Shown here piece by piece: positions 1 to 9,621 of a stretch of 64,000 bases of DNA. The notes below the pieces were generated by a model that saw nothing but the letters and a program-made list of their open reading frames with translations, did no database searches and was not told the origin of the DNA. The DNA lies in the NCBI GenBank assembly GCA_003255065.1, contig QAOA01007670.1, positions 1 to 64,000 on the forward strand, written 5' to 3'. Position 1 is the stretch's first letter, and each line of letters opens with the position of its first letter. The stretch comes from Cercis canadensis (taxonomy: Eukaryota > Streptophyta > Magnoliopsida > Fabales > Fabaceae). A program made the position numbers and the translations under genes.

Positions 1-418
1 TTTCTTCATGTTTTCTGAAAGCTTCTGCAAACAACTTCCTCTGGTATCTCACATCAGAGGGCTCCACACCATAGAAGATTGGAAAAATTTCTAGACCCGA
101 AGTTTTCTTGCACTCAACAATCTTTTGGAGCTCATCCAAACACCAAGTGGAAAAAGCATAGTTTGGGGAGAGAATGATGATTGCAAACATAGACCTTTCA
201 ATTGCTTTGATGAGTTCTGATGAAATAACTTCTCCTCTCTCTAATTTTTTGTCATCTTTGAAAGTGATGATTCCCTTTTGATTCAGTGAAGCATACAAAT
301 GGCTTGTGAATCCTTTGCGGGTGTCTTCTCCCCGGAAGCTCAAGAAAACTTGGTAGTCCCATCGTGGGGTTGAATCAGAGGAAGAGGAAGAAGAAGCTCG
401 ATCAACTGGGAAAGACAT
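1..418 (-). CDS. TNL-1: TIR-domain first exon of a TIR-NBS-LRR receptor, cut by the window edge
   Basis: This is the first exon of a TNL immune receptor, read leftwards and still open where the window ends, after about 139 codons. It begins at the ATG whose complement is at 416-418 (MSFPVDRASSSS), followed by the TIR signature VFLSFRGEDTRKGF, then ERGEVISSELIKAI, the SPNYAFSTWCLDEL stretch with the conserved Glu of the TIR NADase pocket, and the FYGVEPSDVRYQR region. The codon that is the upstream ATG in TNL-3 is GTG here, as in TNL-2 and TNL-4, so the second Met is taken as the start. It is closest to TNL-3 (shared CKKTSGLEIFPIFYGVE). NB-ARC and LRR exons would lie left of the window, so whether the gene is functional cannot be judged. 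The TIR assignment is very secure. Confidence 0.9.
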   Translation of the reverse strand, partial: MSFPVDRASSSSSSDSTPRWDYQVFLSFRGEDTRKGFTSHLYASLNQKGIITFKDDKKLERGEVISSELIKAIERSMFAIIILSPNYAFSTWCLDELQKIVECKKTSGLEIFPIFYGVEPSDVRYQRKLFAEAFRKHEE

Positions 419-1330
419 TAAAGAACTCGCCACTTGTGTTTACGGTTCTTGATGCCAGTGAGCAATGCTATATTATATGAGGCTTCTGTTCCTAGTGTGA
501 TGTAAAGCAGAGGAAACAGAGATAATAATTAAAAAAGACGACTAAGTGTGAGTTTGAACAGTCTAGTCTTTTAGGAAATGGAATGGAAGCTAGCTTTCAA
601 TCATAATAAAGCTAAAAGTGAGAACGCACTATGCTTTTGCAACAGTCGGTAAGGAAAGGGAATGGAAGCTACCTTTAATTTCTTTTATGAGGCTTCTGGT
701 TCTACTGTGAACAGGACAAGAAACAGAGACATTAATGAAAAAAGACGGCCGTCTAAGTGTGAATTTGAACAATATCTTTCAGGAAAGGGAACGTGGAAGC
801 TAGCTCTAAAAATTTCAGTCACCCTTCCATTTCTTTACTTTAATTGATTTTTTTTCTTCATTCATTAAAAAATGAATATGATATTATACTAAAGTCTTCA
901 TTTTTTAGTCCGAACAATTGCTGAAATGGTCATATGTATACCAATGTTTAAGGTTGAAAATTTTTTTAAGACTAAAATCAAATTTTAGTGTATTTGTTCA
1001 TAGTGATTATGATGTTGGTATGCTAGTATTATTGATAACTTAAATATTTATTCTATTTTTTTATGAGAATTTTTTAAAAATATATATAAATATGCATTGT
1101 AATATAAATATCGTATCTCTAAAAAGAAAAAAATTCTTTAGTTTGAGAGAAGATAATTCACCCACTTTCTGTTTTAATTAGAGACAACGAAATGTGGATG
1201 ACTCAAATAACAATAGTTTTTTAGTGGGTTAGTGTAAAAAAATATTTTTTAGTGGATTATCACCCTCGTGTGAATTTGAACACTATATAATCTTTCATGA
1301 AAGGGAATCGAAGCTAGCTTTCAAAATTCA
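419..1330 (-). repeat. TNL upstream module with an internal degenerate tandem repeat
   Basis: This is the sequence immediately 5' of the TNL-1 start. It contains related units in tandem: one from about 487 (gaggcttctgttcc), a second from about 688 (gaggcttctggttc) and a shorter one near 1270. Each carries a version of gtgtgaatttgaacaatat and of ggaatggaagctagctttc. The same module precedes TNL-2 (23337-23609), TNL-3 (30236-31140), the stub at 34202 (34400-34600), TNL-4 (40746-41040), the stub at 41853 (41937-42330) and, more diverged, TNL-5 (56760-56960). Its position implies that it holds the promoter and 5' UTR, but I see no motif strong enough to place a transcription start. Confidence 0.6.
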
Positions 1331-2769
1331 ACCATACTTTTTTTTTTTAATAAGAGAGAGTATCAATATGTGGAAGGGAGAAACCACAAATGGGATTCAG
1401 AATTAGATCCTGGATCCCCTAAGGTTACTACATGTCTAAAGGCATAGGCTACGCAAACTGAAGTCTGCAGTCGAAAATTCAATTAAGAACTTCTTTTTTT
1501 TTTTTTTTTTTTTTTTNCATGTGGTTCATTAAAAAATTAACATCATGTTATACTAGTTTTTTTCATTTTTAAATTAGAGAGGATTATTTGTAGTAGGTGA
1601 CTCAAAAAGTTTAAAGTATTTCGTTTGTAAAGTTTAGGTTTGAAATTCACTGTGAATAGTTTCATATTAAAACTAGAAGTTTAACTTAAGCCAACCATTG
1701 AAAAATTATCATCATGGAGCTAATGAGTGCCCCTAAGGATTAGTTTAAAGATTATTTCCTTTAAGAATATTTTATATATCAGTTTAAATTAAAACTGATA
1801 TATCATAGTGATATTGCAACACCTAAACTAGATAGACACTACCAAATAGCCAGTGGTACTGAGGCCGTCTTCACAGCTTTTGGTTTTCTTTTTCGAACTG
1901 AAAGTCGTAGCCAAATTATCAAAAGAAATTGAAAAAAGTTAAATAGACAATTTTTACATGGGTCAATAGTCTACTTCAGAAATTACTTTCACAAAAAATT
2001 AGGTGAAGGCAGCAACATTTAAAATTAAAGCGAAAAATATGACAGCATAGAAGAGTACATATCACATACAAGAAGAAATTGGATATTCATGGTCTGCATC
2101 CATATTCCATCACTGTATATTCTCAAAAATCATTTTACTATGAAAGGAGTATGAATTTTAGATTCAACTATTGATCAATAGAATCTGAAAACATGGACTT
2201 TACCAACGAGAATTTAAGAGAAAAATTAGAAAACCCTTCAACTACTCAGTATCTATACTTCTCTTATCCAGTAATTGAGTATAGCCAAAAGCGTATAAAC
2301 TCAGAGAACTCATAGTTTCCGTCAACTTCTGTGCTGCAGAATGCTCCATCAAGAAAAAGAAAAGTAATAAAGCTAAAGAATAGTCTACGCAATCAGCAAT
2401 TTCCAAGAGGCTTCTTTGCTTTGTAGAAACCAGCAGGGGCGAATTTTCACAATCACAAATAACATCTCTCAGGTTAATTTACACGCTTGTTGCTGGAAAA
2501 CTGTTTATATATCAGTAACTTGTCTCAATTAGATCTCTAAAGAGGAAGGTTTGGTTTTTTGCTCTGTTAATGTAGAGTTGCAGCTCTGTTACTAAGTAGA
2601 GATCTACAGTGAAATATGGCATAAAACATTTTTATTACATTCAACGATCAGTCTGTAGAAGATTTCTTAGATGTGTCTTTCTAAAATTATGCCAATTTAG
2701 AAGTCAAATGTCACACAATAGCACGTAGATAGTAAAATGTAAATCTGGTTATTCAAGTATGCATAGATA

Positions 2770-3175
2770 TACATCAAAGCTTCTCCTTCTAAGTTGTCAA
2801 CTTGTCAAGTATCTTCCTGCTCTAATTCATCACAACATTGTGCCATTGGTTGCTTCAAGTTCTCCATTGGGAGAGAGGAGACTCTTGTTGCATTAACCAA
2901 ATTGTTTTATTCCGATCTTCAACATCTTGTTGATATACAACAATATGATTTCAATACAAATTCAACTTGACTGTAATCATTTATCTTCATAAATTTTATC
3001 CACATATTGTTGACGAGATAAATAGAGAATATAAAGGTGAGGTTGACTTAGCTCAATATGAGTTCATGTCCTCCTGCTAATAAGAGTCTTTCAACATAAC
3101 TGTTGTTATACAAATAAGAATCAATTTTGGCCACAACACCCTTTATAAACATCATCTAGTTTACAAATGGAGAGA
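2770..3175 (-). pseudogene. Isolated TNL C-terminal (post-LRR) exon remnant
   Basis: On the minus strand this resembles the last exon of the TNL genes. The + strand text ctaattcatcacaaca, the ttgcattaaccaaattg tract (complement of a CNNS-type end) and the cataaattttatcc tract (FRDKIYED-like) match 51300-51866 and 44690-45140. It contains stops and indels and has no LRR or NB-ARC exon upstream, so it is a dead fragment. The same fragment sits at the same relative place in block C. Confidence 0.7.
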
Positions 3176-3896
3176 TAATTTTACATGGGCCTATAATCTA
3201 CTCCATAAATCACTTGCAGAAAAGAACTAGGTGAAGGCAGCAATAATAAAAAAAAAAAAATTAAAGCAAAAAAACAGCATGTGAGTGGGCAGATCACATA
3301 CAATAGAAAATTGGGTATTCATGGTCTGCATTTCTATCAAGTATCAAGAGATAGCCAATCAAACAAGTAGTCCAATAAGTCAAAGAAAACTAGCACAGCA
3401 CCAAGAACTATAAAGTATCAACTCAAACAGAGGAAATAAATCATCATACTTCTCTAAAGGTGAGAACTCACTATTCAAATATAATAATATTTGGCTATAC
3501 GAGCCAGCTGGTTTCTACTTCCACATATATGTTTTTATCAAATTCTCAATTTTTTGTAGAAGTAACATGACCAGCCCACCTCTCATTATGCAAGACAGCA
3601 TTGTTGTCCTATATAGCCAAATGCATATTGAACTAAGAAACCAATGCAAAAATTAAATTTGTTTAATTAGTAATTAAGAGTCAATAACCCAGTGAAGGGT
3701 TTAGTAAAATCTTTGTTGAACAGTAGAAACACACAGAAAAAAGAAGGTAAAAATTCAAAATCCATGCATTGTATTAGAAAAGAAATAAACCTAACAATGA
3801 AGAAAATTATTTGAGAATGAGATAATACAAAGAACACAACAACAAAAAAAAGCCAAAATTTATTAAAAATCACTGTAGAAATAGACTAGTGAAGTG

Positions 3897-4247
3897 AAAA
3901 AAAAATCCCATGGGGCTGTATATGTGCTATAATTCAAAATTGTATATTGGGAACAAAAACAAATTATTAGAACAAGAAATAGAAAAGGTCTCACTTGATT
4001 AAGAAGTGATTGTTCTACGGTGAATTGTACAATTATATATACTATGTATGGTGTGTAATTCACAATGAATCNAAAAAAAAATCCCATGGGGCTGTATATG
4101 TGCTATAATTCAAAATTGTATATTGGGAACAAAAACAAATTATTAGAACAAGAAATAGAAAAGGTCTCACTTGATTAAGAAGTGATTGTTCTACGGTGAA
4201 TTGCACAATTATATATACTATGTATGGTGTGTAATTCACAATGAATC
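3897..4247. repeat. 175-bp perfect-looking tandem duplication split by an N
   Basis: Positions 3897-4071 and 4073-4247 are two nearly identical 175-bp units (start nine A then tcccatgggg, end cacaatgaatc) with N at 4072 between them. The paralogous place in block C (about 45967-46136) has one unit only. I see one difference (ttgtac versus ttgcac). This fits two contig ends that overlap but were joined end to end, rather than a biological duplication. Confidence 0.8.
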
Positions 4248-4304
4248 ATATCGATGTCTTGTCCTTTTTTTTTTTTTTTTTTTTTTTNTTTTTTTTTTTT
4301 TTTT

Positions 4305-4454
4305 TTTTTATCTTGGATGATGTTGTATTGACCGAATTATTTTCATCCAATCTTCAAAATCTTGCTCATATACCAAATGGCCCCAACACCCTATTATTTG
4401 AAACCCATTACAGCAATTTGTTTCAAAAATAAATTCAATTTGACTATGATTATT
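4305..4454 (-). pseudogene. Second TNL C-terminal exon remnant, interrupted by a SIRE-type LTR
   Basis: The minus strand of this stretch matches the end of the C-terminal exon (compare 19600-19710): the tcttcaaaatcttgctcatataccaa text corresponds to LVYEQDFEDW, and ccctattattt to the GCGG region upstream of it. It stops abruptly at the TG of the LTR that starts at 4455. Two N-containing poly-T runs lie just beside it (N at 4288 and, further right, at 4899). Confidence 0.65.
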
Positions 4455-5656
4455 TGTTAACTCCACAATTTTTCAATCATGTTTTAATGATAAAAAATTA
4501 CCTTAATTCTTCTAACATATGTTATGGTTTAGTAAACATATTAGCAAGAAAAGTTGAGAACTAATTCTACTTCTGTTTAAGAACTAGTTCTTAAAGCCGA
4601 GAACTCATCATTCTGAAGTCAAAATATTAAAAGTTGTTGAAGAACGTGTGAAGACTCTAGAATGTGCGAGACTATTATGATCCTATCAAAAAGTCACCTC
4701 AGCGTGTGAAGAAAACTTTCTCATTGTGGGTGCTGCTGTAGATCCGTATTTTAAGGGAAAGTTGGAAAATATATTTCTTTTGTAATTTCAAGACAAAAGA
4801 AATGTGTAGTGGACTCTTCTTGGAATTTCTCCTTGACACTTGTCCTTGCATCAATGGTGGCTGATACTTTTCATGTGATGGTGCTTTTTTTTTTTTCTNT
4901 TTCATGTGATGGTTTTTTTTTTTTTTTTCTTTTTTTTATTAGAAGGCTTATCAGAAGGATTCATAATTTGGGTACAGTAAGAGAGAGTTAGAACTAGAGA
5001 CAGAGAATAGTCCTCTTCTCCGAGCAACTTTGTACTTTGAAATATCTTCTTCTTCATCTTCTCTCTAGTAAAATTATCTGTAGAAATTTCCTTTGAAAGA
5101 AAGATAGAGAGTGATTGTTGATTCTTATGGAGCTTTATTTGTAAATGAGATTTTTGGTTTTCAAATTTTAGTGGGAAATCTATGAGTGACTTTTGGTAGG
5201 TATGCTAGAAGGGGAAAGTTTATGGTGAGCTTTGGAGAAAAACCATGGTTGTAAAGCTTGGAGAAGCTTAGACAAATAAACTCAATTATAGTAGAACCCC
5301 AGACTTTGGGAGAAGTGGATGTAGGCCTTAGTGCTGAACCACTATAAACTCTTGGCTAAGATCTTCTCTACTCACCTATTTTATTTCTGATTTTATATGT
5401 ATGTTTGAAGTTCTTTTTTGCTTGTGTTGCATCAATTTAATTTTCTAGGTTTCTTTGAATATGTTATTCCTTAATTAAGCTTGGTGTAATTTTTATGTTT
5501 CTTTTTGTTTTGTTCATGAACTAATTCATAAGTTTCAGAACTAATTCTCGTGCTGTTCTGATCTTTGAACAAGTTTTGTTTAAATTCAAATTGGCTTAAA
5601 AGTTTTTTGAAAACTACTATTCACCCCACTTCTAGGAGTATTTACTGCAACTCTCA
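4455..5656 (+). mobile_element. SIRE/Maximus-like Ty1/copia 5' LTR (block A copy)
   Basis: An LTR-like segment of about 1.2 kb begins TGTTAACTCCACA and ends CTCTCA. It is followed at 5660 by tagtatcagag, a decayed initiator-Met tRNA primer binding site (the block C copy reads tggtatcagag). It is homologous to 48980-50172 and, in reverse orientation, to 59505-60663. Shared text includes tgagaactagttc repeats, agaagtggatgtagg and the ctaggagtattt end. It was inserted into the C-terminal exon remnant at the same position as in block C, so the insertion predates that block duplication. An N at 4899 lies between two copies of ttcatgtgatggt, another probable bad join. Confidence 0.75.
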
Positions 5657-5743
5657 ATTAGTATCAGAGTTTTGTGCTTACTCTTTCTTTGCTGGTTTAA
5701 CTAACCAAGAGCTAAAGATCTAGATTATTATGTTGCAGGTGCA

Positions 5744-5987
5744 ATGAACAATTATAACGAATCTCATTCATCTCATAAACCACCATTATTCAATGGAAAA
5801 AATTATCCTTATTGAAAGCATCACATGAAAATGTATCTTGAGTCAATTGGCTATGAAGTTTGGCAGATTGTCAAAAATGGTCTCATACCACCTACTAAAA
5901 TAGTGAATGGAGTTGCAATTCAAAAAGAAGAACATGAATTCATTGCAGAAGACTAGCTCAGATTAGCTCTCAATTCTAAAGCTAGAT
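5744..5987 (+). pseudogene. Start of a copia gag (UBN2-type), truncated
   Basis: Downstream of the LTR and primer site an ATG at 5744 opens MNNYNESHSSHKPPLFNGKN. It is followed by YLESIGYEVWQIV and NGLIPPTKIVNG, the usual N-terminus of a copia gag. A TGA replaces the Trp of the YPYW motif (YTYW in the block C copy), and a TAG follows in the EDELK region. Homology to the copy at 50262 ends abruptly near 5987, so the rest of the element is missing. Confidence 0.7.
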
Positions 5988-7205
5988 TCTATGTCTAAAG
6001 GTGCAATTAGGGAGAAGTTTGGATAAAGTAAAACAGAAAAGAAGCGCCCTAGCTCCCTTCTTCAAGTGCCCCTGCACTGGTCATCAAAGATGTGAGCTTT
6101 AGATAGAGAGCAAGCGCCCCTGCGCTCCTGCTGTAGCGCTCCAGTGCCCTAGCTCATGCATCCAGCCATGCTCCAGGCACCCCAACCCTTGCGCATAGGC
6201 GCCCTAGTGCTCCAACTCCCGCATGGTCCAGAGGCTAAGCACCCTAGCGCTATTTCCCAAGAGCCCCAACGCTCGAAGTCCAATTTTAAGGCGACAACGG
6301 ATTTTTCACCTAATTTAATTAGGATTTCTTGACTAAGTATATTTAGACCTTTAGTTTTAGGTTTTTCTTCTTCTTCTTCTCCTCTAGACTTCAAATAAAG
6401 GCAAGTAAGAGCAAGACAAAGATTGAAGTGCAGATTGGTGACAACAAATCTGAACTTTTTCATTGAGTTTTATTTTTCTTCCCTATCATCTATGTCTAGA
6501 AATTATTCAATCATGTTCTTACTTCCTGTTATAAACTAATTTCTTATCTAGGGCTATGATGTAGCCTAATTATGAATGATTGTAGTTTCTTTTAGAATTA
6601 ATCTAAGATTTATCTTTTCTATTTGAGTATTTATCTTTGTTCTTCATACTTCTAGTTAATTGGCCATTAATTAATTGATTAGTTAATCACAATGAGATTG
6701 AAAGGATATTTGTGTGTCTAAGTTCACTGGTAAAAATACCACAAGTTGCATGTAGGATAGGGATGTACCTCCATGACTTGTATAGTCAATTAGAAAGATC
6801 TATAGAGCTTAATGAATTCTTGATTATTATAACTCCTATAGGAATATAGTGGGTTAGTAATTAGGAATATTTTTACTAGACCTTGAGAAATGCTAATGAA
6901 TAGATTAGGGAATCTTGCTAGCTAATAGAAAAATGAATCTTAGAATAAGGATAAAAGGAATGAAAGCTAGGATTAATTATGGTGAAATCGAAACCCTTAG
7001 AATTTTCTCTTTACTTTGTGATTTATATTTGTTTAGTTTCTCTTCAATTTATTTACTCTAGATTTCTGAACTTTTCTTAAATCATTGATTAGATAAAATT
7101 GGAATGGACCCAATTTTGGTAGTTAATATCCTTAATTATTGAAGGACAATCTTTATTCTCACTTTATTACTTGTAAGACAATAACATACACTTGCGCTCC
7201 ATTTT
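5988..7205 (+). repeat. Unclassified interspersed repeat, likely LTR-derived
   Basis: From about 6470 to 7205 this segment is the reverse-complement relative of 23815-24605 and 41330-41850. Shared text includes the gggctatgatgtagcc tract, tgattagttaat, and the end tacttgtaagacaataa...cacttgcgctcc. The preceding 5988-6470 is unusually GC-rich for the window, with repeated gcgccc and gcgctcc words; I see no convincing coding frame there despite a 104-codon open frame on the minus strand. The three copies point to a mid-size repeat family, but terminal structure and class cannot be fixed by eye. Confidence 0.5.
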
Positions 7206-7206
7206 C

Positions 7207-7400
7207 TCACAACATATGTCATACCACACTGACATGACAAACATTTATTATTAAGATGTAATTTTTATATTTGACTACATATAAAATATAATATATCACA
7301 TTCTCTCAAACAAACTTGGAAACCATTTACTTGAGGTATTCCCATGTGCTATGACATTACCACATCTATACCAAAAGTATCTAAGAAACTTCCTTATTTT
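7207..7400. mobile_element. Probable MITE related to the insertion at 31535-31746
   Basis: The text atgtcataccacactgacatgacaaac, the atgtaatttttatatttgactacatataaaatataat tract and the end agtatctaagaaacttcc closely parallel 31535-31746, where the element is bounded by a 9-bp direct repeat. Its borders here cannot be set precisely. The rest of 7400-7861 is AT-rich sequence in which I see nothing. Confidence 0.4.
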
Positions 7401-8084
7401 AAATGATGATTAGAATACTTTTTTATGTTCAGTAATGATTATTAGAATACTTTTTTTTTTTTTTATAAATTTATTTATTGTAGTCATAGAGTAAAGTGTA
7501 TTATTTCTAATGTTCTATGAAATACCATGTATTAAATCATATGCACTAGAGACAATTATTAGTGAGTGATTCAAATAAGAAATATTTCCTAGTGGGATGA
7601 CACTATGACTTGGTGAATTTTCAAAAATTGCCCTACATTTGGAGTAGTCATTATGTACTTTTCAACATTGACTATGAGTAAACACACAATAACCACTAGT
7701 CAACACATAATACTAGTCAAGAGGCACAAGAAAATAGTCATTGTGATCAAACACTTTCATAATGGGAAAAGAATTGTGTACTGTAGAAGTAATACTCCCA
7801 TAGTCACATAAAAATATGGGACCCACATGAGTCTTCGCTTTTATTTACTCTTATATTATATAGAAAAAAGTTTAATTTACCTCCTTTAACTTTACTTGAT
7901 GTGTGTTTTAACTCTAAATGTTTCAAAACGTGCACATCACCCTCATGTACCTTCAAAATGTGTAAAAAAGCCCCATTTTACAAATGGACATCCAAATATA
8001 AACGGATTTCTCCTTGTGCATATCACGTGACCATTTTCTTCCACTTCCCTCCATCTCTTTTCTCTCTCAATTAGAAGAAACCTC

Positions 8085-8650
8085 TTATAGCAACAATGAT
8101 GGTTCTAGGATACGGATAAAATAGCAGCAAATTCTTTATTCTTAACTTTCTGCAACAGCTCTTTTATCACTGCCTCTGGCTGGGTTCCTCTTCTTCGTCC
8201 TGTCCACAATCCGTTTCACTTCCTCACTCCTTTGATGCCCCAATCAGGCGGCATTCCCCTGTCGCAACCTGGGATTTAAATATAAATTCCGACTCGGTGC
8301 CGCCACTGGTGTCACGGTCGTTGGCCAGAATCCCAGTCCAATCGAATTTGAATTGACAGTGGAAGGTGACTAATTCAAAGACTGTTCAATTCTAGCTTTA
8401 ACCGCTGGACTACAAAAAATCGCTTCCATCATAAATCTACTAACACTTGGGTCATCGAGTATGGATATGATAAGCTGTTCAAGCTCCACTTTAACAGCTA
8501 ATAGAGGTTGCTGCTGCTGCTCGGGGCAGCCACGATGTTGCGGAGCTTGAGCTCCCTTTTGGGCAGCCATTAAAGCATTAGAAATTGGAGGTTCCATCGC
8601 TGTGCTCATGTTGGCAGCCATTAAGGCATTTGTTGGTTGTTTGATTTCTG
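8085..8650 (-). pseudogene. SMAX1-like (SMXL, Clp-type) gene fragment, copy 1
   Basis: On the minus strand the translated text [19 protein letters not shown], then [34 protein letters not shown] and [13 protein letters not shown] corresponds to the double Clp-N region of SMAX1/SMXL proteins, nuclear repressors in karrikin and strigolactone signalling that D14/KAI2-MAX2 targets for degradation. After the stop at 8370 further SMXL-like text continues in other frames (NLYLNPRL, then RTKKRNP, then EAVIKELLQKV near 8130-8200), with stops and a small deletion. It covers only a few hundred codons of a roughly 1000-residue protein and is broken, so it is a captured pseudogene fragment. Recognition of the family is by memory of its motifs. 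Confidence 0.8.
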
Positions 8651-8783
8651 GGTTTAATGTGTAAAAAAGCCCCATTTTACAAATGGACATCCAAATATAA
8701 ATGGATTTCTCCTTGTGAATATCACGTGACCATTTTCTTCCACTTCCCTCCATCTCTTTTCTCTCTAAATTAGAAGAAACCTC

Positions 8784-9350
8784 TTATAGCAACAATGATG
8801 GTTCTAGGATACAGATAAAATAGCAGCAAATTCTTTATTCTTAACTTTCTGCAACAGCTCTTTTATCACTGCCTCTGGCTGGGTTCCTCTTCTTCGTCCT
8901 GTCCACAATTCGTTTCACTTCCTCACTCCTTTGATGCCCCAATCAGGCGGCATTCCCCTGTCGCAACCTGGGATTTAAATATAAATTCCGACTCGGTGCC
9001 GCCACTGGTGTCACGGTCGTTGGCCGGAATCCCAATCCAATCGAATTTGAATTGACAGTGGAAGGTGACTAATTCAAAGACTGTTCAATTCTAGCTTTAA
9101 CCGCTGGACTACAAAAAATCGCTTCCATCATAAATCTACTAACACTTGGGTCATCGAGTATGGATATGATAAGCTGTTCAAGCTCCACTTTAACAGCTAA
9201 TAGAGGTTGCTGCTGCTGCTCGGGGCAGCCACGATGTTGCGGAGCTTGAGCTCCCTTCTGGGCAGCCATTAAAGCATTAGAAATCGGAGGTTCCATCGCT
9301 GGGCTCGTGTTGGCAGCCATTAAGGCATTTGTTGGTTGTTTGATTTCTGG
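8784..9350 (-). pseudogene. SMAX1-like (SMXL, Clp-type) gene fragment, copy 2
   Basis: This is the second copy of the SMXL fragment, in the downstream unit of the 699-bp tandem duplication. The clean open frame runs from an ATG at 9320 to a stop at 9069 (83 codons plus stop; [19 protein letters not shown] and the [11 protein letters not shown] block). The same frame-broken continuation occurs at about 8784-9060. The protein-level text is the same as copy 1 apart from one or two residues near the start. No promoter or full-length reading frame is present. Confidence 0.8.
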
Positions 9351-9418
9351 GTTTCTGATTTAGAGAGAGCAAAAAGGAGGAGGGAAGTGGAAGAAGATGG
9401 TCACATGAAGTGCACATG

Positions 9419-9621
9419 CACTACAAGAAAATGTCTTTTCAATGGAACAAAATTCCATTGAAATTTTAAATGGAAATTCTCATAGTTAAAATTTTGTAAG
9501 AATTTCAATGATATTTTTCTATTGGAATTACCGTTGAAATTATTGTTCTTTTGAAATTTTGTTAGAATTTGAAATTTCAACAAAAAATTTTATTTTGAAA
9601 TCTAATTTTTTTCTTGTAGTG
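9419..9621. mobile_element. CACTA-type MITE nested in the TIR element
   Basis: A 203-bp insertion starts CACTACAAGAAAAT and ends TTTCTTGTAGTG. These are inverted termini of the CACTA superfamily type. It is flanked by the 3-bp direct repeat ATG (9416-9418 and 9622-9624), the duplication size expected for CACTA elements. The interior is AT-rich with several ttccattgaaa-like inverted stretches and has no gene. Removing it restores the alignment of the right TIR with the left one, which confirms both the borders and the order of events. Confidence 0.85.

Larger units (their letters stand above)
1..4454. repeat. Segmental duplication, block A
   Basis: This block is collinear with block C (41853-46306) and, up to about 2560, with block B (29720-32965). 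Shared landmarks are the TIR exon start, the upstream module, the gggttactacatg tract near 1422, the tatatcagtttaaattaaaactgatata palindromic stretch near 1775, the tacttctcttatccag tract near 2255, and the C-terminal exon remnants at 2770-3175 and 4305-4452. Block A lacks about 330-470 bp that B and C carry near 1815. Between 1331 and 2769 and between 3176 and 3896 I see no coding sequence, only duplicated AT-rich DNA. There is one N at 1517 in a poly-T run. Confidence 0.75.
7957..9354. repeat. 699-bp tandem duplication inside the TIR element
   Basis: Two head-to-tail units of about 699 bp lie at 7957-8655 and 8656-9354. Each begins with atgtgtaaaaaagcccc (inner part of the left TIR) and ends at the ggtttctgggttt end of the captured gene fragment. 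Differences are few (for example tcccagtccaatcg versus tcccaatccaatcg). The inner half of the left TIR was therefore duplicated together with the gene fragment. Confidence 0.85.

Noticed and set aside
662..847. 61-codon open frame MEATFNFF..., also seen at 30472-30681
   Set aside because: It lies in the repeated TNL upstream module. The similarity at 30472 reflects DNA duplication, the ends differ by frameshift, and other module copies break it.
4241..4432. 63-codon frame starting in a poly-T run
   Set aside because: It is mostly encoded by a homopolymer containing an N, followed by antisense of a receptor remnant.
6149..6463. 104-codon minus-strand open frame in the GC-rich segment
   Set aside because: It has no domain or homologue in the window, low-complexity composition, and lies in a repeat; treated as chance.
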